Source: Muribaculaceae bacterium (GTDB lineage Bacteria > Bacteroidota > Bacteroidia > Bacteroidales > Muribaculaceae). From it: a stretch of 64,000 nucleotides of DNA. Every line of letters starts with the position of its first letter. The first letter of the stretch is position 1. Of this stretch, positions 1 to 8,606 are shown one piece after another. The position numbers and the translations under genes are program-made. The notes under the pieces were generated by a model, which saw only the letters and a program-made list of their open reading frames with translations, did not search any database and was not told where the DNA came from. The stretch covers positions 1-64,000 of the forward strand of contig JAFLTQ010000004.1 of assembly GCA_022510385.1 (NCBI GenBank). The letters run 5' to 3'.

Positions 1-36
1 GACTACGAGGCAAAATGTTGTAAAAAGTTTTTTCAT
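1..36 (-). CDS. 5' end of a BspA-like LRR protein paralog, truncated by the window edge
   Basis: Reverse complement of 1-36 reads MKKLFTTFCLVV, identical to the start of the LRR protein at 56105-59161; 1-36 equals 59126-59161. Confidence 0.75.
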   Translation of the reverse strand, partial: MKKLFTTFCLVV

Positions 37-156
37 TTATAAATGTTTTTAGAGTCAATAATCAGAAAGTTCATTTATTGATGGAAGAACTCTTGCTTTT
101 GAGAGTTTCCTTTTTGTAAGGATATATACACAAAAAAACGTGGACAAACTCTGTTT

Positions 157-288
157 ATCTGTTCTTGAGGTCTTCCACAACCTATCAACCAAAATAAATG
201 AGTAAAGCCCACGCCCTATAGCTGACGTGAGCATCCTTGCTTTACTCGTGGTTGATTTTGAAAAATGTGGAAGTTTCAAGAACCAGAT
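157..288 (-). ncRNA. Putative structured RNA element (copy A) upstream of the LRR gene; rod-like hairpin
   Basis: Nested pairing: 157-168/276-288, 172-179/266-273, 184-191/249-256, 200-208/239-247, 210-213/226-229. Compensatory changes relative to copy B at 59281-59407. Strand assumed from the downstream gene. Confidence 0.6.
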
Positions 289-410
289 ATAGCAAAAATG
301 CTTTTCCTTATTTTATATTTTTAGTTTCCTTTCCGGGTCTTATTTCATAGGCAAATCCCTTTTGGGGTTATACGTGCAAATTTTATATGTATTGTTGAAA
401 ATATCTTCTT

Positions 411-827
411 TCAACCTTGAATTTCTTGCAAAAATTCAAGAGGAGTAAAAACCGGAATCTGTGAAAATTCCATAAAATCTTTTTTGTTTCGAGTTATTAT
501 GCAATCACACTTTCCATCTAAGGCCGCTGTATATTGAATTGCATCTTCAAAATCCTTAGGATTAAGAGAAATTGAATTGATTATATTTTGTTTCGTGTTA
601 GGAATGACTTCAAAAACACTACAAAACATTTGCAAATTCTCATATAATTTATCTCTCGCCTGTTTCCTGTCAATATAGCAATAATTAGCCAAAGAAAGGA
701 AACAGAGAGAAAATTTAATTTTTTGCTCTCTTCCCTTTGTTAATACTTCTTTCACTACAGGCGAAAACTCAGGACGAGCAACAAGGTCGATAATAAAGTT
801 TGTATCTACAAAAACTTTCTTCATCAC
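411..827 (-). CDS. PIN-domain (VapC-like) toxin
   Basis: N-terminal VDTNFIIDL, DFEDAIQYTAAL and C-terminal ITRNKKDF fit PIN domains; overlaps the upstream small ORF by 4 bp. Confidence 0.8.
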   Translation of the reverse strand: MMKKVFVDTNFIIDLVARPEFSPVVKEVLTKGREQKIKFSLCFLSLANYCYIDRKQARDKLYENLQMFCSVFEVIPNTKQNIINSISLNPKDFEDAIQYTAALDGKCDCIITRNKKDFMEFSQIPVFTPLEFLQEIQG

Positions 828-1069
828 CTTTCCCCCATAATATATCGTGTTCTTTCATCACCCCAGTCAATATCCGAAGGACTAACACTGTTTTGCAATC
901 TATCAACCATTGAAAGCCATTCTTTGTCTTCAGCGTTTTGTTTACGGGATGAGGGAGAGTGATTTCGATTAGATACTTTAATCACCCCCTTTATATTTTT
1001 TAATAACTTTTTAATTTCAGAAGGTTTCACATAATCTTCCAAATCCAATGTTATCGTCATTTGAGTCAT
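824..1069 (-). CDS. Antitoxin-like small protein partner of the PIN toxin
   Basis: 81-aa ORF directly upstream of and overlapping the PIN gene (4 bp), typical toxin-antitoxin organization. Confidence 0.6.
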   Translation of the reverse strand: MTQMTITLDLEDYVKPSEIKKLLKNIKGVIKVSNRNHSPSSRKQNAEDKEWLSMVDRLQNSVSPSDIDWGDERTRYIMGER

Positions 1070-1928
1070 AGACTTTCCTTTTGGAGGTTACATGAGCAAA
1101 TTTAATAAAATTTTCAATAATAACGTCAATCTACACCTGATTTTCTGTAGGTTCTTTTCTCTTAATCCTCCCCAAAAATCACTTAAATTAAAATCCTCTA
1201 CGGCTTGTTATCTTAAGATTACAAGTTTGACACCAAGTGAGCGAATAATAAGGACATAGGGATATATCCACATATTTATAAATAGAATAATAGGTGATAC
1301 ATAAAGAAAAGATTTTGATGTGAATCAATCTTGAACTGTGTTATATGATGTTGGTATTACGGAGTGAAACGAAGGAACAGCAACTCATCTCACGAAAGGA
1401 GGGAAATTGGATTTGTCTAACCTTCGATGGGTTAAAATAGAAACTTCCGGAATTTAAGCTTTATGATATAATATGGGGAAAGAGATATTTATCAATTCTT
1501 ATTTTTTCATATTCATCATTTATAGAGATTTTTTAAAATCGGGTAATATGAGGTATTTCCTCAAGATGGATGATTTGTGTGAACTCTTTCCTCATCTTTT
1601 AAGTCCATCATTAACATATTCCCACTCTGATGTGTGACAACATATTTTCAAACAAATTGTCGTCTTTAAATTTTTGATATGAGTCCGGATTGGATGTATG
1701 AGATGGATTTAAATTTAGTTGAAACCAATATATGTTTCATTTCGATTTACCTCTGCCTGACATATATGATCCTCTTTTAGGAATAGATTTAAAGAAAAAT
1801 AAAAGTAATGAAAATTTACGGAAACATATTTAAAAACTCAAGCAACATATTAGACAAAAAAAATGATTAACTTTGAAGGGTCCTTATATTTTAATAAATT
1901 CCATAATTAAATAAACACAAATATAAAA

Positions 1929-4244
1929 ATGAATAAAACCATCTATAAATTCATTGTAGTTTATTTATTGTTTATAAATGCCGGTTGCTCTACAGATCTT
2001 GATCCCCTTTATGACAGAATAGAAAATGTAGAATCTCAACTCTCTTTATTAGATCAAAATATTAAGGCTTTGCAGGATGCATGGATGAGCAATAAAATAA
2101 TCTCTAATATTCAATATATTACCAAAAGTGATCCCGAAGAGGGGAAAATTGACGGATGGCTATTGAGTTTTACAGACGGTAGCCAACTTGAGATATATAA
2201 TGGGCGTGATGGCTCAGATGGTAAAGAAGGAGTTGAGGGAAAAGACGGAAAAGATGGGCTGACGCCTTACCTTCGGGTTGACAGTGAAGGATTCTGGATC
2301 GTTTCTTATGACGGCAATAATTATGAATATATGTTAGACAGTGATGGGAATAAAGTTTGTGTTTACGGAGTTGACGGAAAGGATGGCCTTGACGGGAAAG
2401 AAGGAGTTGACGGAAAAGACGGAGTTGACGGAAAAGACGGAAAGGATGGGGAAGATGGTGTTTGTGTCAGAGTCGTGGTCGACAATATGGGATATTATAC
2501 ATTTGAGCTTTACCATCCCTCAGCTCCTGACGAAGTAATAGAAAACATTTCAACCCCTTATAGTTCTGACCCCTCTGCAACAATCTCATCCATAGTGAGG
2601 GAAGATTATTCAGGGAAGGTGACATTTACTATGTCTAACGGTGAATATTATGAATTCAGACTTCAGCAGGTAGTGCCTACTGCATTGATTATACTAAGCA
2701 TCGATGACATTAAATTCAATACACCGGCACAAGAAATAAGTTTCGACTTTCGGGTGAATCCTTCCAATATAATATTTAACTATAATGTAACGAGCGCTGA
2801 CTGCAAAATTAAACTGGAATATATTAACAAAAATGAAGCCTATAATAATGGAAGTTATCCTGTTGAGATTTCCAATATCATTGCTGCAAAAGATGAAACC
2901 GGGAAATTGATTGACGGTCAGTATACTGTCACCCTTAAGGATACAGGCGACAATATTTACTCTTATCGTGAGGGTGTATATTTGACGCTGCAATATACTG
3001 ACCCGAATGGAGATGAAGTTTATATTACATCCAATGTCTTTGCTATAGAGTTTGATAGCCAACTGCCGCTGATTTTGCAGGGGAATATACCAATAGCAAT
3101 TATAAACACCCCAACTGCCATAACGAGTAAAGACTATTGGACAGAAGATTGCACGATATCGATATTGAATGCGGGAGAATATAATGAGGTCTATGAAATG
3201 GTTCAATTAAAAGGAAGAGGAAACACAACTTGGGGAGCTCCTAAGAAACCTTATGCAATTAAATTAGATAAAAAATCAAATGTTCTTGGCTTTCCAAAAC
3301 ATAAGAGATGGGTATTGCTGGCAAACTATTATGACAAGTCTAATTTACGTAACGAATTAGCCTTCTTTATGAGTAGAATGAGTTCGGAGATAACCGATCC
3401 CGGATTAGTATATACACCCAGAACTGATTACATCAGAGTGATAATGAATGGTGAATATCAGGGGTTATATCAGCTTACCGAACAACTGAAAATAGATAAA
3501 GAAAGAGTAGATGTAGGAGATGATGGGTTTTTATTAGAAATAGATGCCAGAGCCGGACAAGATCCAGAAGACATTTATTTTAAAATACCACATATTACAG
3601 AACCTATAGTTATAAAAGATCCTGACGTCGCAAAAGGAGATGAAAGTTATAATTATGTGAAGAGTATTTTAGAAAAGGCAGATGCAGCATTATTTGCGGC
3701 GAATTTCAAAGATGGAGAAAATGGATATAGGAAATATATAGATATTGATTCTTTCATAGATTGGTATTTGATTAATGAAATCACAAAAAACAATGACGCT
3801 ATCTTTTTTTCCAGTTGCTATATGAATCTTGAGAGGGGTGGGAAAATAAAAATGGGACCTATATGGGATTATGATATAGCGATGGGAAATTACCCTCCTT
3901 CTTGGTCTGAAAATTCTTCCTATGTAAATGATTATGAAGGTTTTTGGATTAAACAGAATGTCAATTGGTATATAAGGTTGTTTCAAGATCCTGTGTTTGT
4001 TAATAGAGTGAAAGAACGGTTTGGATATTATTATTCCAATAGGAATAAAATTTATGAATATCTTGAAAAAGAACGGAATTTGATTAGCGAATCTGTATTA
4101 GAAAATGATATGAAATGGCATTTTTATTCCAATCCTTTTGATAAAGAGGTGATTCTCAAGAACCATTTTCAGGAATGTAAAGCTATCAACGATTGGTTAG
4201 AAGGACGATTTGAATGGATGAATAAAGCTATCTCAGAGGTATAG
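1929..4244 (+). CDS. Lipoprotein with DUF4988-like N-terminus, collagen-like GxD repeats and CotH-kinase-like domain
   Basis: Lipobox NAGCSTD; GKDGKDG/GVDGKDGVDGKDGKDG repeats; CotH-type motifs KGRGNTTW, LLANYYDKSNLRNELA, GPIWDYDIAMGN. Confidence 0.85.
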   Translation: MNKTIYKFIVVYLLFINAGCSTDLDPLYDRIENVESQLSLLDQNIKALQDAWMSNKIISNIQYITKSDPEEGKIDGWLLSFTDGSQLEIYNGRDGSDGKEGVEGKDGKDGLTPYLRVDSEGFWIVSYDGNNYEYMLDSDGNKVCVYGVDGKDGLDGKEGVDGKDGVDGKDGKDGEDGVCVRVVVDNMGYYTFELYHPSAPDEVIENISTPYSSDPSATISSIVREDYSGKVTFTMSNGEYYEFRLQQVVPTALIILSIDDIKFNTPAQEISFDFRVNPSNIIFNYNVTSADCKIKLEYINKNEAYNNGSYPVEISNIIAAKDETGKLIDGQYTVTLKDTGDNIYSYREGVYLTLQYTDPNGDEVYITSNVFAIEFDSQLPLILQGNIPIAIINTPTAITSKDYWTEDCTISILNAGEYNEVYEMVQLKGRGNTTWGAPKKPYAIKLDKKSNVLGFPKHKRWVLLANYYDKSNLRNELAFFMSRMSSEITDPGLVYTPRTDYIRVIMNGEYQGLYQLTEQLKIDKERVDVGDDGFLLEIDARAGQDPEDIYFKIPHITEPIVIKDPDVAKGDESYNYVKSILEKADAALFAANFKDGENGYRKYIDIDSFIDWYLINEITKNNDAIFFSSCYMNLERGGKIKMGPIWDYDIAMGNYPPSWSENSSYVNDYEGFWIKQNVNWYIRLFQDPVFVNRVKERFGYYYSNRNKIYEYLEKERNLISESVLENDMKWHFYSNPFDKEVILKNHFQECKAINDWLEGRFEWMNKAISEV
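2368..2460 (+). repeat. Short tandem repeat encoding collagen-like Gly-x-Asp triplets
   Basis: Repeated ggagttgacggaaaagac-type units encoding GVDGKDGLDGKEGVDGKDGVDGKDGKDGEDG. Confidence 0.8.
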
Positions 4245-4278
4245 AATTAGGAGATGAGAATCAATAAATAGCTGTGAA

Positions 4279-4350
4279 GGTGTCATAGCTCAGTTGGTAG
4301 AGCAAAGGACTGCAAATCCTTGTGCCCCGCTTTGATTCCTGGAGATATCA
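4279..4350 (+). tRNA. tRNA-like sequence, anticodon GCA; degenerate T-arm, possibly a pseudo-tRNA
   Basis: D-arm gctc-agttggta-gagc and anticodon arm aagga-ctgcaaa-tcctt are intact; acceptor mostly pairs with wobbles; T-stem cccgc/cctgg has 2 mismatches, loop TTTGATT. Confidence 0.55.
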
Positions 4351-4359
4351 TAGAAAATA

Positions 4360-4401
4360 AAACTCAAGTAATTGATTAGCAGCTACTTGGGTTAATTTTT
4401 G
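4360..4401 (+). terminator. Stem-loop with T-rich tail downstream of the tRNA-like sequence
   Basis: aactcaagta...tacttgggtt followed by aattttt. Confidence 0.5.
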
Positions 4402-4489
4402 TCTTCAACTCCTCAAAATTGAAGGCAATCTGAAGGCAACTTCACAAAACATATTGTAAACTTGTTTTTGCTTATAAGCAGTCTAAACT

Positions 4490-4514
4490 ATTCCAATCTT
4501 TCAAAGATTGGAAT
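4490..4514. repeat. Perfect 12-bp-arm palindrome attccaatcttt-c-aaagattggaat
   Basis: Direct reading of inverted repeat. Confidence 0.8.
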
Positions 4515-4791
4515 AAATTGACTTAGGTGGAGGCATTCTGAAGGTAAGATCATAAAGATTTAGTTTTTACGAGTGGTAGGATTAGGTAACCTATTAGATC
4601 CTAACCTTTTTTACTGAATCATTCTCCAAAATTAAGAGACTTCTCTAATTAAGAGCTTCTCTTATCACGAGCCTTCTCTAATTAAGAGATTTCTCTCGAA
4701 TTCCTCAATCTGGGTTATCTCTGTACCCGGCACAACTACGTGCATTTACAAAATTAGAGTATGGAAATTTATACTTAATTTTGAAGTTTAG

Positions 4792-6852
4792 ATGAGGCCT
4801 CTATTTTCTGTCATAACTTTCTTGATGCTTTCCATCTTAAAAATGGAGAGCCAAAATGTTGATACAGATACAATTCATGTGAATGAATTGAAAGAAATAG
4901 TGGTTACGGATTTATCTGCCCGCAACCGGATTATGAATTCGCATCCGGGGAGTGAGACTTTGGAACTTATCAAACTTTCCCTCACTCCTCAATTGTTTGG
5001 AGAAGCCGATATAATAAAATCGCTAGCTTTATTACCGGGAGTGAGGAATGAGGCTGATGGTGCCGGAGGATTTGAAGTGAGAGGGGGCAACGCCTATCAA
5101 AATCTTGTTACAATGGACGGTATGTCGCTTTATAATCCTTCGCACATGATGGGAGTGTTTTCTACATTTAATGAAGATGCCATGAGCCATGCAACGCTTC
5201 ATAAAGGTCCTATCCCTGTAACTTTCGGAGGAGCATCCTCTTCTGTCCTGGAAACACATATGAATGTGGGGAATCACGAAAAGTTTAATTTCTCAGGAAC
5301 GATAGGAATTCTTAATGCCAAAATTTCTGCTTCAGGACCCATTGTAAAAGATAAACTGACTTTTCAGGTCTCGGCTCGTCGCTCTTACGTAGATTTATTT
5401 TTGAAAATTATCCCTCAGTATAAAGGGACGGTGATGAATTTTTACGATATCAATGCAAAAGTAAGATATTTAGCCAACTCCTCTAATATTATAGATTTAT
5501 CATTTTTTGCCTCACGGGACAATCTTGCGGTCTCCAAATTGATGGATCTACATTGGGGCAACCTGGCAGGAAGTGTCAACTGGCTTGCAAGAAAAGATGA
5601 CTGGTCATTCACCACTACGGCATCTGTCACTAATTATACCACAGATATGGGCATGAATATCATGGATGCCAATCAGACGTTGACAGAATACATCCGGGCA
5701 TATAATCTTAACGAAAGGATTTACTACGAATTTTCGGATAATCATAACCTGGAATTCGGTCTGCGTTCAGAATTGTTCCAGGTGAAATCGGGCGACATGA
5801 TGATTCGTGAAACAAGACAAAGAGAAATGCGTTCGGGTTGGGAGAATTCCTTATGGATTAAATATGAAGGTAATTTCTTTTCAAAACTACAACTTGAATT
5901 GGGAATAAGAGGCTCGTTATTTTCAGCCATATCCCAATCAAGATTCCATTATTTCACATCCTTATACGAACCCTCTCCGGAATTTAATTCAAAAACCTAT
6001 TTTAATCCGCAGCCAAGAGCGAGCCTTAAATATCAAATAAATGAAAATCACAATCTGAAAGCAGGGGTTTCAGTGGCCACTCAAAACCTTCATGGCATAA
6101 GATCTACCTTCACCACCTTCCCTTTCGACCGATATGCACTGACATCTGCATTTGTAAAACCGGAAGTGGCTACCCAATATTCCTTGGGATATGCAGGAAT
6201 GACTTCTAACGGTCTGTTAGACTGGAGTGCGGAGATTTATTATAAAACTATGCAAAATGTCTATGATTACAAAGATGGAGTCACAATGTTTTCCAGAATC
6301 AACTTGGAGAGCCTTATATTGAATGGGAAGGGTAAAAGTTTCGGCCTTGAATTGATGCTACGCAAGAATTTTGGAAAATTGACAGGCTGGGTTTCTTACA
6401 CTCTTTCAAAAACAGAGACTAAGATACCCGGAATCAATGATAACAGATGGTATAAGGCATCCAACGACCGCAGAAATGATATCGCGGTTGTAGCCCTTTA
6501 TGATTTTAATGAAAAATGGAATGTTTCCGCCTCATGGACATATGCTTCCGGCCGACCTTTGACAGCACCGGATGCCAAGTATACTATAGCCGGAGTCACT
6601 TGCTATTATTATTCAGAAAGGAATTCCTATATCACCCCGCCTTCACATCGGCTTGATGTTTCGGCAAGGTATATTAAAGAGGGGAAAAGGGTTACTTCAA
6701 TAGTTTCTTTCGGCATTTATAATTTATATGCCCATCAGAGTCCCTTTGTAATCTACTTTGAAGATGACGACACAAAACCCTCAGGCACCCGGGCTGTGCA
6801 ACGATCTTTATTCAGCATCCTCCCTTCCGTTTCTTACACTATTAAATTCTGA
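4792..6852 (+). CDS. TonB-dependent outer membrane receptor (DUF4249-partner type)
   Basis: Plug-like region LLPGVRNEADGAGGFEVRGGNAYQNLVTMDGMSLYNPSHMMGVFSTFN; beta-barrel C-terminus; overlaps the DUF4249 gene at TGATG. Confidence 0.85.
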   Translation: MRPLFSVITFLMLSILKMESQNVDTDTIHVNELKEIVVTDLSARNRIMNSHPGSETLELIKLSLTPQLFGEADIIKSLALLPGVRNEADGAGGFEVRGGNAYQNLVTMDGMSLYNPSHMMGVFSTFNEDAMSHATLHKGPIPVTFGGASSSVLETHMNVGNHEKFNFSGTIGILNAKISASGPIVKDKLTFQVSARRSYVDLFLKIIPQYKGTVMNFYDINAKVRYLANSSNIIDLSFFASRDNLAVSKLMDLHWGNLAGSVNWLARKDDWSFTTTASVTNYTTDMGMNIMDANQTLTEYIRAYNLNERIYYEFSDNHNLEFGLRSELFQVKSGDMMIRETRQREMRSGWENSLWIKYEGNFFSKLQLELGIRGSLFSAISQSRFHYFTSLYEPSPEFNSKTYFNPQPRASLKYQINENHNLKAGVSVATQNLHGIRSTFTTFPFDRYALTSAFVKPEVATQYSLGYAGMTSNGLLDWSAEIYYKTMQNVYDYKDGVTMFSRINLESLILNGKGKSFGLELMLRKNFGKLTGWVSYTLSKTETKIPGINDNRWYKASNDRRNDIAVVALYDFNEKWNVSASWTYASGRPLTAPDAKYTIAGVTCYYYSERNSYITPPSHRLDVSARYIKEGKRVTSIVSFGIYNLYAHQSPFVIYFEDDDTKPSGTRAVQRSLFSILPSVSYTIKF

Positions 6853-7670
6853 TGAAAAGACTTCTCGCTATAATTCCCATCTTATTTTTCTTTCTCATCT
6901 CTTGTGAAAAAGAACTTGATTTCAAGTATCACTATGTGGAGCCACAGCTTGTGATTGAAGGAGTTCTTTCCACAGAGGGAATAAAGGTGTCTTTAACAAC
7001 TACCACCCCAATGGATGAAAAAATAGAGGAGGATTATTTGACGGATGCTGAAGTTTATCTGGCTGATCTTACAGAGGCGCAAGAATATGAATTGCACCCT
7101 GATATTAACGGCATTTTCAAGAATAACTGTATTCCGGTCATAGGTAATGAATATCAGCTGAGAGTTTTACGTAACGGGAATGAATACACCTCCACATGCC
7201 GGATGCGTCCTGCTACAAAGATACTGAACCTTATGTTTCAATGGATCAAGATGCCTTATGACCATGTTGCCGTTTTGCAGATCACATTTGCTGACTTAGA
7301 AAGCTACGAAGATTACTACTGGATTAAGATACTTCGGAATGGCGCGCCCTATAAATGGATAATGTCTGACGACCGCAGTGCCGCAAACGGAGTGATCACA
7401 GAAGCAATTATGACCACACGCATGGATTTAAGCGAGGAAGATGAAAAAGATATTTTAAGGGATGGAGACGAGGTGACCGTGGCAATAAACACAATTTCAA
7501 GAGAAATGTATGATTACTTAGTAGCCATTGAAAACAACAGCAACGGACCGGCCATGTTTGAAGGAGACTTTTGTCTCGGTTATTTCATGGCCTCCGATTA
7601 CGTTTCATCTTCGATTATCTTCCGTCCTGATGAAATTACCAACTATGAATTTTTTATGGAGTCGGATTAG
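6852..7670 (+). CDS. DUF4249-like lipoprotein, possibly C-terminally truncated
   Basis: Lipobox FFLISCEKELD; translationally coupled to the TonB receptor. Confidence 0.65.
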   Translation: MKRLLAIIPILFFFLISCEKELDFKYHYVEPQLVIEGVLSTEGIKVSLTTTTPMDEKIEEDYLTDAEVYLADLTEAQEYELHPDINGIFKNNCIPVIGNEYQLRVLRNGNEYTSTCRMRPATKILNLMFQWIKMPYDHVAVLQITFADLESYEDYYWIKILRNGAPYKWIMSDDRSAANGVITEAIMTTRMDLSEEDEKDILRDGDEVTVAINTISREMYDYLVAIENNSNGPAMFEGDFCLGYFMASDYVSSSIIFRPDEITNYEFFMESD

Positions 7671-7822
7671 GATTAGGAGCCTTACAGGTTTGATATATGG
7701 GGAAATTATTGCTCTTACAGTATTTGTCTTTGAGATAGCCTTCAGCAGCGCGTGGCTCGAATATTTTCGCTTCGGACCACTCGAATGGATATGGCGATGT
7801 CTCACATATCTCAGGATATTCC

Positions 7823-8497
7823 CTATAAGAAAACAGCGGAACTCTGATCATTCCATATCGGAGATGATTGGAACTCTATATCTCCGAAATATTCCGGTCT
7901 GTGAAAATCGGGAGTTTCAGTATCAATAGGTTGCCATGACAAGAAATGCGGATGGGGGAGAAGGTCACCGCACTTATAAAAATTGGCCCGAGCCTTTAAT
8001 CCTTTGAATGATTCAAAATCATGGACAAAAAAAGCTTTCAGAGGTATCTGAAGGGAAAGACGCCATATGCCGTCTGATTTCCTGCATTCAAAAGGTTCAG
8101 AACCTAAAGAGGCGACTCTTTTTATTGAATCGAGCACTGCTCCGGGAGCATATATGACATTTTCCTTCCTGCTTTTTCTATGGCTCATTAAAACTTTTCC
8201 GATAGAATTTGCCTCTATATTATAGTAACCCTCCTTGTCAAAGGAAATGAAGAATTCTACACAGGAATCCTTACTCACTTTCCCGTTATCTTCCCCTATT
8301 TCAGCCCTCACAAATTCTTCTTTCACCGAAAAATCAAGATAAAGCAGATCGCCGGAATGCCACATATGACAAAAAGCCTCCGAATCAGACGGATAATCTT
8401 TGCTCCAATTATGGCAATTTATCTCTACTTTCAAAGCTTCCCGAGGGGGTTCGCTATTCCATTTTTTTATAAAAGGTATGCTAATATTTCCTGGCAT
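7823..8497 (-). CDS. Carbohydrate-binding family 9-like protein
   Basis: CBM9-like pattern CHMWHSGDLLYLDFSVKEEFVRA...DSCVEFFISFDKEGYYNIEANSIGKV...WRLSLQIPLKAF. Confidence 0.65.
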   Translation of the reverse strand: MPGNISIPFIKKWNSEPPREALKVEINCHNWSKDYPSDSEAFCHMWHSGDLLYLDFSVKEEFVRAEIGEDNGKVSKDSCVEFFISFDKEGYYNIEANSIGKVLMSHRKSRKENVIYAPGAVLDSIKRVASLGSEPFECRKSDGIWRLSLQIPLKAFFVHDFESFKGLKARANFYKCGDLLPHPHFLSWQPIDTETPDFHRPEYFGDIEFQSSPIWNDQSSAVFL

Positions 8498-8563
8498 CGT
8501 ATTAGAGTATATTAAAGTTAATGCTTGATTTAAATGCCCCCGGTGATTTTTTAAGAAGGAGAG

Positions 8564-8591
8564 GGGTCAACTTATGTTGCCACTACTTAGG
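8564..8591 (+). repeat. 28-bp imperfect direct repeat, left copy
   Basis: gggtcaacttatgttgccactacttagg; 25/28 identical to 42562-42589. Confidence 0.85.
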
Positions 8592-8606
8592 TTTATGATA
8601 AGCGAA

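Noticed and set aside
55-279. 74-aa minus-strand ORF over the duplicated leader
   Set aside because: Not preserved as a coding frame in the second copy; changes fit RNA pairing rather than protein conservation.
1070-1928. Long AT-rich gap with short peptide-like stretches (e.g. LPDIYDPLLGIDLKKNKSNENLRKHI)
   Set aside because: Interrupted by stops and not recognisable as a known family; not enough to call a pseudogene.
2334-2538. Short ORFs on both strands over the collagen-like repeat (60 and 65 aa)
   Set aside because: Alternative frames through repetitive DNA within a clear larger CDS; compositionally biased.
2694-3206. 170-aa minus-strand ORF
   Set aside because: Antisense shadow of the CotH-domain gene; no domain features.
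4640-4690. Possible CRISPR-like repeat array
   Set aside because: Only two perfect short repeats, no uniform spacers and no cas genes.
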